Assembly: GCF_014648395.1 (NCBI RefSeq)
Contig: NZ_BMRA01000004.1
Location: 47,394 to 111,393, forward strand
Reading direction: 5' to 3'
DNA length: 64,000 nt
DNA from: Micromonospora fulviviridis
GTDB taxonomy: Bacteria > Actinomycetota > Actinomycetes > Mycobacteriales > Micromonosporaceae
The notes below the pieces were generated by a model, which saw nothing but the letters and a program-made list of their open reading frames with translations, was not told where the DNA came from and did not search any database. Below are positions 24,479 to 32,236 of the stretch, in pieces. Made by a program: the position numbers and the translations under genes. Within the stretch, counting starts at the first letter, position 1. Each line of letters opens with the position of its first letter.

Positions 24479-26493
24479 TACTCGGCTTCGATCTCGCGAC
24501 GCTGCTGCGCGGCCTCCAGCGACGTGCGCCGGGCGCCCTTCAGGTTCTTTCGGCCGACCTTGACGTCCATCGAGTCGACGCCGTACCGGGCGAGGGACTC
24601 GCGCACCATGTCGGCGGTGATCCCGGTGTACATATCCGGCGCCAGCTCGGCGAGCCGCTCGGCGAGGACCGCCCACGGCACGCCGGCCTCACCGGGCCGG
24701 AGCACCGCGCGGGCGTCGGCGAGCATGTCCCGGGCCTCGACCCGCTCGACGTCCTCGCCGATGACCTGACCGCGCAGCTGGGCGGCGCGGGCGACGATCG
24801 CGGCGGCCGTCTTCGGGTCGGGGAAGAACGACCGCACCGAGCCGGCCTTGCCGTTGCCGGTGATGACGCCCCACCCGGCGTCAACGCCCGGCTGGTAAAC
24901 GGTGGCGGTCAGCCCTCGCTTGTACGCCCCGGTGCCAAGGATCATGTCGTTCTCCACCTGGCCGCCCACCGACAGGCACCAGCGGGTGACCACGCAGCGG
25001 GTGATGTTCGGCGGCACGCTGTCCCGGTCGGCGATCTGCGTCGCCAGCACGAGGATGATGCCCAGCGCCCGGCCGCGCTTGGCGACCCGCTCGGCCATGT
25101 CCGCAGCGTCCGGGTAGGCCAGGAACAGCTCGTGCACCTCGTCGAGCAGGATGAACACCGGGTGCAGCCCGCTGCCGCGCTTGGCGGCCAGCTCCGGCGT
25201 CACCTTCCCGAGCGGAGCCTCACCGCGCTCCCGAGCCCGCTTGATGCGCTCGCCGCGGCGCTCGCACTCGGCCAGCGCCCACGCGATGACGTCCCGCCCG
25301 GTCGACAGCGCCTCATCGTCAACACCGCAGGCGTACGTGCTGCACAGCGGCGCCATGTCGAGGAAGTCACCGGTGCCCTTGAACTCGGCGATCTTCAGCT
25401 CGCACGTCGGGTCGAGCGCGGCAATCGTGGCCAGCGTGCGGGCGGCGTACGACTTGCCGGAGCCCGGCTGCCCACCGATGAGGACGTTCCGCTCGAACAG
25501 CACCGTGGACACGGGCCGCTGCCGGGCGTCGGTGCCGAACGGCTGCGGCTCGAAGATGCTGGTGCGCGCCGTGTCGCCGGCGAGCGCCCACCGCGGCTGC
25601 CCCATCTTGCTCGACGGCTGATAGCCGACCCACAGGTCGACCTGCCCCGGGTGGTCCGGGCCGACCTCCGGCCACACCTGGTCGACGGGCAGCCGCAGCG
25701 CCGCCGCGAGGCCGTCGCGGCTCTCGAGAACCTTGGTGGCGACGATGGCGCCGGGCAGGTTGAACCGGGCCAGCCAGCCCGGCCCGTCCTTGTGGATGCC
25801 GGGCGGCGGGAACGTGATCTGCCCGGGTTCCTTGACCCCGATGCCGAGCGCGACGACGGCGGCGCGGACCATCTCGCCGGTGAGCTTGGTGAACGCCGCC
25901 TTGGTGGTCACCCGGTCGACGATCGGCCGGTCAGCGGGCCGCCCGTAGTGCGCGGCGAGCAGCACCAGGCCGACGACGGCGGCGTACCAGCCGACCGGCG
26001 GCATCCCGGCCAGCCCGGCACCGACGACGACGGCCAGGAGCAGCACCAGACCAGCGCCGACCACCCACCAGCGGGCGGCGGATGCCTTCTCCCGCCGGCG
26101 GTCGAGCTGCTGCCAGGTGTGCGGGTCGTTCTTGCTGGCCGCTTCCTGCCGCAGCTGGAAGTTCTCCCGGCCACCGACCGCCCACCAGATGACGCTGGCC
26201 GACACCCGCCACGCCCCGCGCGGGGCGTAGACGGCGACCTTGGCGGCGTACTTCGGGGAGCGGGTCAGGTGGTACAGGGCGGTGTGGCCGCCGTAGCCGG
26301 CGGACCAGCGGACCAGCGCCCGGCGGGCGTCCGGGTTGCGGAGCGCAGCCGGCACGATCGGCCGGCGGGCGTCGGTGCGCGTCACCACGTCGGCGAACGT
26401 GGTCCGCCGGTCGGCCGGGTCGACAGCACCGCCCACCTTGTCGGCCTCGATGACGTGCCGCTCGTCGTCGTACTCGATGGGGAGCGTGGTCAT
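24478..26493 (-). CDS. traB: FtsK/SpoIIIE-type DNA translocase (TraB-like)
   Basis: A 671-residue protein. Two membrane helices lie at about 140-185 (ARWWVVGAGLVLLLAVVVGAG and following). The motor domain has Walker A GGQPGSGKS near 340 and Walker B FILLDEVHELF near 450, then LVLATQIADRD. A C-terminal winged-helix region (about 600-660) would read DNA. In actinomycete elements one such hexameric motor moves double-stranded DNA between mycelia without a relaxase. It is near the end of the leftward operon, with the octamer cluster abutting its stop codon. Confidence 0.88.
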   Translation of the reverse strand: MTTLPIEYDDERHVIEADKVGGAVDPADRRTTFADVVTRTDARRPIVPAALRNPDARRALVRWSAGYGGHTALYHLTRSPKYAAKVAVYAPRGAWRVSASVIWWAVGGRENFQLRQEAASKNDPHTWQQLDRRREKASAARWWVVGAGLVLLLAVVVGAGLAGMPPVGWYAAVVGLVLLAAHYGRPADRPIVDRVTTKAAFTKLTGEMVRAAVVALGIGVKEPGQITFPPPGIHKDGPGWLARFNLPGAIVATKVLESRDGLAAALRLPVDQVWPEVGPDHPGQVDLWVGYQPSSKMGQPRWALAGDTARTSIFEPQPFGTDARQRPVSTVLFERNVLIGGQPGSGKSYAARTLATIAALDPTCELKIAEFKGTGDFLDMAPLCSTYACGVDDEALSTGRDVIAWALAECERRGERIKRARERGEAPLGKVTPELAAKRGSGLHPVFILLDEVHELFLAYPDAADMAERVAKRGRALGIILVLATQIADRDSVPPNITRCVVTRWCLSVGGQVENDMILGTGAYKRGLTATVYQPGVDAGWGVITGNGKAGSVRSFFPDPKTAAAIVARAAQLRGQVIGEDVERVEARDMLADARAVLRPGEAGVPWAVLAERLAELAPDMYTGITADMVRESLARYGVDSMDVKVGRKNLKGARRTSLEAAQQRREIEAE

Positions 26494-26495
26494 GG

Positions 26496-26687
26496 TCAGT
26501 AACCCCCTTGCGCCTGGTCGGCGAGGTTGGACACCCGCACGGCGGCCACGTCGAGCAGCTCGCGGCGGGACATGGTGGTTTCCTCGGTCAGCTCGCGCTC
26601 GATGAGGGCGGCGAGGGCGCGCAGCCCGCCGGCAACACCGGCGAGCCGCGCCTCCAACGTCGGGCAGTACGTGCAGTCGCTAGACAT
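26496..26687 (-). CDS. Small hypothetical protein (63 aa)
   Basis: It begins MSSDCTYCPTLEARLAGVAG; a CxxC pair is followed by two amphipathic helices. It ends two bases before the translocase start and its ATG overlaps the stop of the next upstream gene. It has no known family that I can name. Coupling to the translocase suggests an accessory to transfer. The ATG at 26687 was chosen over one at 26723, which lacks family-like sequence. Confidence 0.55.
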   Translation of the reverse strand: MSSDCTYCPTLEARLAGVAGGLRALAALIERELTEETTMSRRELLDVAAVRVSNLADQAQGGY

Positions 26688-26893
26688 CAGGCGGTCATCT
26701 CGATGTCGAAGCGCTGCCACCACGGCAGGCGCCGCTCGGCGCGGATGACGCGGCCGTTGGCCTTGAGGTAGTCGTCGGTCTCCTCGGTGCTCTGCGCGCT
26801 GACCTCGGCCAGGTTGCGCAGTGCCTCTCGCAGCTCCACGCGGGCGGCGTGGGTCTCTTCGCTCAGGCGGAACAGGCGGAACAGGCGGATCAT
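26687..26893 (-). CDS. Small hypothetical helical protein (68 aa)
   Basis: It reads MIRLFRLFRLSEETHAARVE and continues as one long charged helix with an amphipathic, basic N-terminus that could lie on the membrane. Stop and start overlap both neighbours. The ACAGGCGG track before it encodes the repeated LFR. The function is unknown. Confidence 0.5.
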   Translation of the reverse strand: MIRLFRLFRLSEETHAARVELREALRNLAEVSAQSTEETDDYLKANGRVIRAERRLPWWQRFDIEMTA

Positions 26894-27585
26894 GCTGACA
26901 CCTCCACGGGCGTGCCGTTGATGCGGGTTTCCGCAGCTACCGCCTCGGTTGCTGACGGCAGATGGCGGCGGGCGGTGGACTCGCTCACCCCGGCCTTGGC
27001 GGCGATCTGCGCGAGCGTCCCGGCGGGCAGCTTGGCGGCAGCCTTGGCGACTTTCTGCGCGCTGGTGAGCGACCGGGGACGGGGCCGGCTGGTGCGCGGC
27101 TTGGCGGCAGCCTCGGCGGGCGGCGGCGTCACCGGGGCCGGGTCGGCCGGGGCCGGGGCCGGCGTCACCTCGACCAGCTCGGCGACCGGCTCGACGCGGC
27201 GGCCGGTGGCGATCAGAGCGCCGGTGGCCATCAGCATCAGACCGTCTACGGCCAGCGGACCCAGGGCCACCGTGACGGGATCCTCGCCGTAGTGGGCGAG
27301 CAGCCCGGACAGGTGCCGGTACGACACCAGCGCGGCGACGAACGCGACCGGCAGTAGACCGCCGAACCGCAGCGCCGCCCACCGGCCGCCGGCGGGCCAC
27401 TGGACGCGGGCGAGGATCTCGACGGCGACGAACAGGGCCACCGGCCAGAACACCGACATGGCGACGGCCAGCGGCGCCGGGTCGCCAGCGGCGACGTAGG
27501 AATGCGCGACGTTCGCGGCGATCGACACCGCGCCGCCGAGGATCGCGCCGAAGTAGGCCCAACCGCGGCCAGGTGCACGGGTCAT
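26890..27585 (-). CDS. DUF2637 membrane protein with C-terminal helix-turn-helix
   Basis: A 231-residue protein. Four membrane helices occupy residues about 9-120, with the DUF2637 signature SYRHLSGLLAHYGE...LGPLAVDGLMLMATG. A proline/alanine linker follows, and then a helix-turn-helix (TLAQIAAKAGVSESTARRHL). DUF2637 proteins are frequent beside TraB in actinomycete plasmids and integrative elements, and may carry out SpdB-like intramycelial spread. It overlaps both neighbouring genes. Confidence 0.8.
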   Translation of the reverse strand: MTRAPGRGWAYFGAILGGAVSIAANVAHSYVAAGDPAPLAVAMSVFWPVALFVAVEILARVQWPAGGRWAALRFGGLLPVAFVAALVSYRHLSGLLAHYGEDPVTVALGPLAVDGLMLMATGALIATGRRVEPVAELVEVTPAPAPADPAPVTPPPAEAAAKPRTSRPRPRSLTSAQKVAKAAAKLPAGTLAQIAAKAGVSESTARRHLPSATEAVAAETRINGTPVEVSA

Positions 27586-27800
27586 CGGGTCAGCTCCTTC
27601 GGGCGGTTGGCGGCGCGGCCGGCTCGGATCTCGGCGAGGATCTCGGCGGTCGGCCGGGCGTACAGCTCGGCGTCGGTGTAGTCGGCCAGCTCCGGGTACC
27701 GGGTCGCCAGCGTCGGGCCGAACTCGGCCACGACGCTGCGGGTCGTCGTGTAGGGCGTGCCGGTGACGAGCTCGTACGCCCGAGCGATCAGTCGGTTCAT
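27582..27800 (-). CDS. Small hypothetical protein (72 aa)
   Basis: It reads MNRLIARAYELVTGTPYTTT and is soluble and mixed helical, with no motif I recognise. It is packed between the DUF2637 gene and a DUF6907-like gene with four-base overlaps on both sides. It is most likely a conserved accessory gene of the transfer operon; no function can be given. Confidence 0.55.
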   Translation of the reverse strand: MNRLIARAYELVTGTPYTTTRSVVAEFGPTLATRYPELADYTDAELYARPTAEILAEIRAGRAANRPKELTR

Positions 27801-28069
27801 TCGGTGCCTCCAGCGAGGTCAGCGAGGCGGGGCAGGACGTCGGCGACGCGGGCCGCGTCGACCAGGTCCAGCAGGATCAGTTCGGCCGGCTCGGCGGCCT
27901 CCGGGTCGTCCCAGTGCTCCAGCGCGATCCGCGGCGGCTGGCCGGGACGCTGCCGCAGCACCGCGAACAGGTTGTCGCGGATGTCCACCGGCTCGGCCTG
28001 GTGCTGGCCGCCGGGCCGGGTGGCCGTGCACATGTTCGGCACGCACCACCCGGGGTGTCCGGCGGTCAT
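27797..28069 (-). CDS. DUF6907-like small protein
   Basis: A 90-residue protein. GHPGWCVPNMCTATRPGGQH near the start and the AEPVDI strand that follows resemble the core of DUF6907-type actinobacterial proteins, which occur in mobile elements and near regulators. It is probably a partial homologue of the neighbouring 218-residue protein. Its function is not known. The ATG at 28069 overlaps the stop of the first gene of the operon. Confidence 0.55.
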   Translation of the reverse strand: MTAGHPGWCVPNMCTATRPGGQHQAEPVDIRDNLFAVLRQRPGQPPRIALEHWDDPEAAEPAELILLDLVDAARVADVLPRLADLAGGTE

Positions 28070-28722
28070 CGGGCGGTGCGGGTGATGCTGACGGCGGCGA
28101 GCAGGGCCTGGGCGAGCTGCTCGGCCTGCTCGACGGTGCCGGTCCACGCCTGCGTGTCCTGGCCGTCGTAGGCACCCTCGTCGCCGTCCGACACGGACAG
28201 CACGATGCGGGTCGGGGTGGTGACCTCGCTGCCCTCGGTGGTCGACTCGATCCGCACCACGGCGGTGGCCGGGTGGTCCCGGTGCCAGCCGGGGTCCTGC
28301 CCGGTCAGCTCGGCCAGGATCCGCTCGTGCACCAGCCCGATGGTGAACCCGTCGACCTCGGTGACCTCGCCGCGGTGGTCCTCCGAGCAGTACGGCGGGC
28401 AGCCGGCCGGGCGGAAGGCCTGGCGGTAGTTGTCGAACGCCTCGTAGGCGTCGAACGCCTCGTCGGCCGTCACGCCAAGCCGGGCGGCCACCTCGTCGTC
28501 GGTGAGGTTGGTGCCGACGACCAGCCGGTCGACCTTGCGGGCCAGCTCCATCACCGCGGCCGGCGGCTCGACCGGCACGGCGGCGCGGCCGGTGTACGGC
28601 TGGTTGGTCGGGAACCGGCCCTGGTTGGTGTCCGGACGGCGGATCGCGGTCAGGTTGGGGGCGGTGTCGGCGTCGATGAGGCGGTTGGCCGCCGGGACGG
28701 ACGCGGATGCGATGATGCTCAT
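28066..28722 (-). CDS. First gene of the leftward operon, DUF6907-like
   Basis: A 218-residue protein. The N-terminal part has a helix-turn-helix-like stretch (NLTDDEVAARLGVTADEAFDAYEAF, about 93-117), followed by CPPYCSEDH and a beta-rich domain (IVLSVSDGD...TGTVEQAEQLAQALL) of DUF6907 type. It opens the leftward transfer operon, directly after a folded leader (28747-28784). It may be a regulator of that operon, though this is inference only. Confidence 0.6.
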   Translation of the reverse strand: MSIIASASVPAANRLIDADTAPNLTAIRRPDTNQGRFPTNQPYTGRAAVPVEPPAAVMELARKVDRLVVGTNLTDDEVAARLGVTADEAFDAYEAFDNYRQAFRPAGCPPYCSEDHRGEVTEVDGFTIGLVHERILAELTGQDPGWHRDHPATAVVRIESTTEGSEVTTPTRIVLSVSDGDEGAYDGQDTQAWTGTVEQAEQLAQALLAAVSITRTAR

Positions 28723-28746
28723 GGGTCGGGGTCCTCTCCCGATCTA

Positions 28747-28784
28747 GGGCCCGGAGCACAGGAGCGCCAACTCCTGCCGGGCCC
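28747..28784 (-). promoter_or_regulatory. Folded leader of the leftward operon
   Basis: GGGCCCGG (28747-28754) pairs with CCGGGCCC (28777-28784). Inside, CAGGAG (28759-28764) pairs with CTCCTG (28771-28776) around CGCCAA, with a four-base bulge. It begins 24 bases before the ATG at 28722, so in RNA it could mask or set the ribosome site (GGGAGAGGA). Confidence 0.55.
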
Positions 28785-28812
28785 GCCTACGTTTGGTAGC
28801 CGTTTCGGGCCG

Positions 28813-28831
28813 GTTGCAGATCCTGTTGCAG
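28813..28831 (+). promoter_or_regulatory. Putative integrase arm-type sites, attR side
   Basis: GTTGCAG at 28813-28819 and again at 28825-28831, spaced 12 bp, in the same orientation as the pair at 12357-12375. On the excised circle the two pairs would flank the core, as arm sites do. Confidence 0.65.
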
Positions 28832-28927
28832 TACGCCTCGGTCCGTGATCGTTTACGGCGGTCCGCGTATGCCCTCTGACCTGCAGTTCTGTACGTAGGT
28901 GAACGGCGATGGACTTGACCTAGGGAA

Positions 28928-28974
28928 ACTCATAATCCCTCGGTCGCGGGTTCGAGTCCCGCCCGCCCCACCAC
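28928..28974 (+). repeat. attR core (47-bp direct repeat)
   Basis: Exact copy of the tRNA 3' half at 12261-12307. The bases to its left do not form a tRNA 5' half, so this is an att remnant and not a gene. The stretch 28723-29053 holds only this core, the arm sites and the operon leader. Confidence 0.92.
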
Positions 28975-29053
28975 GCGAAACGCCCTGCCCAGTCACGCTG
29001 CCGACGACCCGGGCGAACAACCGCCCGACGAGGAGATCTACCTACCACCCGGA

Positions 29054-30103
29054 TCAGTTGGCGGCGCGTTCGGCGAGGGGGCGGCGACGCAGGGCCGGGT
29101 CGGTCAGTGTGCGCGGGGGCGAGGCGGCGTGGGGGTTGAACAGGTTGGCGCCGGGCGGCACGATCTCGTCGATCCGGTCGAGTGTCGCATCGTCCAGGGT
29201 GAGCGCGGCCCCCTTGAGGAGGTCCTCCAGCTGTTGCATGGTTCGCGGTCCGATGATCGCCGAGGTGACGGCGGGGTGGGCCACGGTGAACGCTACGGCG
29301 AGCTGGGGAAGGGTGCAGCCGATGCTTTCCGCGAGTTCAACGAGTTGTTCGACGGCGTCGAGCTTGGCAGCGTTTTCCGCGTTCGTGGGATCGAACAGCT
29401 CCGGCCGGATTGTGGGACGGCCGGTTGCCAGGTCGATGGGCTGGTTCTTGCGGTATTTGCCGGTGAGGAAGCCGAAGGCCAGTGGGCTCCAGACCAGTAC
29501 GCCCATTCCGTAGCGCTGGCAGACGGGCAGGAGTGAGGCCTCGATTCCGCGGGCCAGGATCGAATAGGGCGGCTGCTCGGTGCGGAAGCGTCCGAGGCTA
29601 CGCCGCTCGGAGACGTGCTGCGCCTCGACGATCTCCTCGGCCGGGAACGTCGAGCATCCGAAGGCGCGGATCTTCCCTTGGTGCACGAGGTCGCTGAGAA
29701 CCGAGAGCGTCTCCTCGATGTCGGTCGAGGGGTCGGGGCGGTGGACCTGGTAGAGGTCGATCCAGTCGGTGTTCAGGCGCCTGAGGCTGTCGTCGACCGC
29801 CTTGAGGATCCAGCGCCGTGAGTTGCCACTGCGGTTGCGACCCTCGCCCATCTTGAAATGCACCTTGGTGGCGAGTACGACGTCGTCGCGACGCCCTTGC
29901 AGCGCCTTTCCCACGATTTCCTCGGACTCACCCTGTCCGTACATGTCAGCCGTGTCGACGAAGTTGATGCCCTGGTCGAGGGCCGTGTGGATGATACGGA
30001 CGCAATCGTCGTGGTCAGGGTTGCCGACAGCCTGGAACATCATGGTCCCGAGGCAGTAGACACTGACTTCCATCCCGGTTCCGCCGAGGGGGCGATAGCG
30101 CAT
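29054..30103 (-). CDS. Aldo/keto reductase
   Basis: A 349-residue NADPH-dependent aldo/keto reductase. The (beta/alpha)8 fold carries the tetrad: Asp and Tyr in NFVDTADMYGQGESE, Lys in VVLATKVHF, and His in YQVHRPDP. The C-terminal SAIIGPRTMQQLEDLL binds the cofactor. It reduces aldehydes or ketones; the substrate is unknown. It is divergent from a MerR regulator with a MerR-type promoter between. Base composition is visibly less GC-rich than the chromosome, and it lies between two att copies, so acquisition by transfer is likely. Confidence 0.92.
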   Translation of the reverse strand: MRYRPLGGTGMEVSVYCLGTMMFQAVGNPDHDDCVRIIHTALDQGINFVDTADMYGQGESEEIVGKALQGRRDDVVLATKVHFKMGEGRNRSGNSRRWILKAVDDSLRRLNTDWIDLYQVHRPDPSTDIEETLSVLSDLVHQGKIRAFGCSTFPAEEIVEAQHVSERRSLGRFRTEQPPYSILARGIEASLLPVCQRYGMGVLVWSPLAFGFLTGKYRKNQPIDLATGRPTIRPELFDPTNAENAAKLDAVEQLVELAESIGCTLPQLAVAFTVAHPAVTSAIIGPRTMQQLEDLLKGAALTLDDATLDRIDEIVPPGANLFNPHAASPPRTLTDPALRRRPLAERAAN

Positions 30104-30169
30104 GGTGATGCTTCCTCACTGGTTCAGCCGTGATTACACAGAGCGACCGAAGCGTCGATCACGCGGGGG

Positions 30170-30200
30170 AGCCTAGGATCTAGAGTCGGCTGTAGGTCAA
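30170..30200 (-). promoter_or_regulatory. MerR-type promoter with 19-bp spacer for the aldo/keto reductase gene
   Basis: On the minus strand TTGACC (30195-30200) and TAGGCT (30170-30175) are exactly 19 bp apart, the overlong spacing that MerR proteins correct by DNA twisting. The spacer contains a near-dyad CTACAG-CCGA-CTCTAG. The divergent MerR gene starts at 30219. Confidence 0.6.
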
Positions 30201-30218
30201 CCCGTTACCCTGACCGGC

Positions 30219-30680
30219 ATGGCTGAGGTCACAACGGGTCTGAGCATCGGACAGGTCGCCGAACGTACCGGCTTGAGCGTTCACGCGCTGCGCTTCTATG
30301 AGCACGAGGGCCTCTTCGTCAACCCCGTGCGACGCGGACCTGGCGGGCGTCGCGTCTACAGCCAGGACGACGTGGAGTGGCTCACCGTCTGCATCATTCT
30401 CCGCGCCTCCGGCATGCCCCTACACGCGCTCCGGCGATACGCCGACCTCGTCAGAGAAGGAGCCGGTAACGCGGAAGAACGACTCATGCTCCTGCGCGAG
30501 CACCAGGCGCACGTCACCGCCCAGATCGGCAGGCTCACCGAGTGCCTGGACCTGATCAGGTTCAAGGTCGGAGTGTATGAGGACCTCCTCGACCCGGGGA
30601 GCCCCACCGCCCGCCAATGCCATGCCCCATCCCCTTCGGCAGACAAAGAACAGGCGCCAACCAAGTCGATAAGCTCCTAG
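30219..30680 (+). CDS. MerR family transcriptional regulator
   Basis: A 153-residue protein. The MerR winged helix is seen in LSIGQVAERTGLSVHALRFYEHEGLF and RRVYSQDDVEWL, followed by a dimerisation helix (about 85-120). The three scattered cysteines do not make a SoxR cluster or a metal loop, so it is probably of the aldehyde/redox-responsive AdhR-like group. TACCCT lies seven bases before the ATG, which suggests a leaderless transcript. It should activate the divergent reductase. Confidence 0.88.
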   Translation: MAEVTTGLSIGQVAERTGLSVHALRFYEHEGLFVNPVRRGPGGRRVYSQDDVEWLTVCIILRASGMPLHALRRYADLVREGAGNAEERLMLLREHQAHVTAQIGRLTECLDLIRFKVGVYEDLLDPGSPTARQCHAPSPSADKEQAPTKSISS

Positions 30681-30817
30681 ACCCCATGTGCCCTGGTTTC
30701 TTGTTGGGCTGGCCATACGAATCGCAATGCACAGGTCGCGCCGTGCCATCCGCGTGCCAGAGGTGTTTCCGCTGCTGGGATCGGCATGTGACCAGCTTGG
30801 CCGGATGGGCAGTTTGA

Positions 30818-30864
30818 TCTCGTAATCCCTCGGTCGCGGGTTCGAGTCCCGCCCACTCCACCGC
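30818..30864 (+). repeat. Third, degenerate att copy
   Basis: 42 of 47 bases match the att core, with a perfect 32-base run (30823-30854). The changes lie at the anticodon (CAT to CGT) and the acceptor end. No tRNA 5' half precedes it. It closes a 1.9-kb segment that starts at attR and holds the reductase and MerR genes. Confidence 0.75.
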
Positions 30865-30940
30865 TCCTCGTCACCGTGACCCCCGCCGGGTCGTTCCCCC
30901 AGGTAGGGCCTGGGGTGGCCGGTGGGAGGGCGGGGCGAGG

Positions 30941-32236
30941 ATGACGACCACTGGGCGGCTGGCGGCCGCGGTGAGGAGCCGCCGGGCCGCGAACATCGCG
31001 GTCCTCGTCGGCGCGCAGACCGTCAACCTCGGCGGGGTCCTCGTCGTCACGGCGCTGTTCGCCCCCGCCGACTTCGGTCGGTTCGCGACGTTGTTCGCGG
31101 TCGCCGCGATGGTCGGGGGAGCCAGCCCGCTACGGCTCGAGGTGGCCGCCACCACCGCCTCCGAGGCGGACGCGTCGCAGCTCATCCGAGCGGCGATGCG
31201 CTCCAACCTCATCGCCGCCGCCGCGACCGGGATCATCGCGCTGACCTGCCACGCCGTGTGGGGGCAGGTCGACGGCCGTGCGCTCGCCGAGTCGGCGGCG
31301 CTGGCGGCCGTCACCTACGCCATCGCCGCCGCCGGCACCTACACCTATGCGCGGGTACGGGAACGCCGCTACATGCGGGTGTCCGGTAGCAAGCTCCTCA
31401 CCGCCGGCGTGCAGGTCGCCGGGCAGGTGGCGGCCAGCGTGGTGATGCCGACCCCGGCGGGCCTCCTCGCCGCCGCGGCCGTGGGCTACGGCGCGGGCAC
31501 CCTGCTCCTGCTCACCGCCACCCCCACCACCGGGATCACCGTCCCGCCGATGCGGGACGTCCTCTACCGGCACCGCGCGTTCATGCTCGCCGGGGCGCCG
31601 GCCGGCATCGTGTCCGCCGTGGCCGTCAACCTGCCCGTCGCGGCGTCCGGCGTCGCGCTCGGTGACGTCGCCGCCGCCGATGTGGCGTTGGCCCTGCGGA
31701 TCGGGGCGCTCCCGTCGGCGCTGCTCGGGCAGGCGCTGATGCCGCTGCTGCTCGGGGAGATCACCCACCGGGTACGCACCGACGCGGCGATGGCGTTGCC
31801 CACCTTCATGCGGGCCCTTCGCGGCCTGACCGTCGCGGGCTGCGTGTCCGTCGCCGCGGTGGTCGCCGCCGGGTGGTGGCTGATACCCGTCGTCCTCGGT
31901 GAGCAGTGGCACGGGGTGGGACTGGCGTTGTTGCTCCTCTCGCCGTTCCTCCTCGGCCAGTTCGCCGTGGCCCCGGTCAGTCAGAGCCTCAACGCCGCCG
32001 GACGGAACGGGACGCAGCTCGCGTGGGATCTGGCCCGGTTGACGGCGACCGCGGGGGTGTTCGCGGCTGCCGCGGCAGGCGTGATCGGCTACCGGGCCTG
32101 CCTGCTGTGGTTCTCGGCGGTGATGGCCGTCGCGTACGCCGCGCATGTCGCGCTGACCCGGGCCGCGCTGGCCGGGCTACCCGACGTGTCGCCTACGGAA
32201 CCGGTGGTGGCGACACCGACGGCGGCGTACCGGTGA
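30941..32236 (+). CDS. Polysaccharide flippase-like membrane protein (MOP superfamily)
   Basis: A 431-residue protein with about 12 membrane helices and few charges, resembling Wzx-type oligosaccharide flippases (VLVGAQTVNLGGVLVVTALFAPADFGRFATLFAVAAMVGG at the N-terminus is typical). It would move lipid-linked sugar units across the membrane. Its stop overlaps the GTG of an O-antigen-ligase-like gene, so the two form an export/polymerisation pair, but no glycosyltransferases are adjacent. Confidence 0.75.
   Translation: MTTTGRLAAAVRSRRAANIAVLVGAQTVNLGGVLVVTALFAPADFGRFATLFAVAAMVGGASPLRLEVAATTASEADASQLIRAAMRSNLIAAAATGIIALTCHAVWGQVDGRALAESAALAAVTYAIAAAGTYTYARVRERRYMRVSGSKLLTAGVQVAGQVAASVVMPTPAGLLAAAAVGYGAGTLLLLTATPTTGITVPPMRDVLYRHRAFMLAGAPAGIVSAVAVNLPVAASGVALGDVAAADVALALRIGALPSALLGQALMPLLLGEITHRVRTDAAMALPTFMRALRGLTVAGCVSVAAVVAAGWWLIPVVLGEQWHGVGLALLLLSPFLLGQFAVAPVSQSLNAAGRNGTQLAWDLARLTATAGVFAAAAAGVIGYRACLLWFSAVMAVAYAAHVALTRAALAGLPDVSPTEPVVATPTAAYR

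Larger units (their letters stand above)
12261..28974. mobile_element. 16.7-kb integrative element (AICE-like) in the CAU tRNA, with phage-like genes
   Basis: The element is bounded by identical 47-bp repeats at 12261-12307 (tRNA 3' half) and 28928-28974. Next to the tRNA lie a tyrosine integrase and a divergent excisionase. The rightward arm carries a CHC2/Toprim/DUF3987 replication protein, helical proteins, a small terminase subunit and a tape-measure protein. The leftward arm carries an FtsK/TraB-type translocase, a DUF2637 protein and small genes. The two arms converge on a terminator at 23314-23357. This is the backbone of an actinomycete integrative and conjugative element with a partial phage module. 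No capsid, portal or large terminase is present. Confidence 0.9.

Noticed and set aside
30818..30864. A third CAU tRNA gene
   Set aside because: Only the 3' half is present, the anticodon position reads CGT, and nothing upstream can form the 5' acceptor and D-arm. It is listed as an att remnant.
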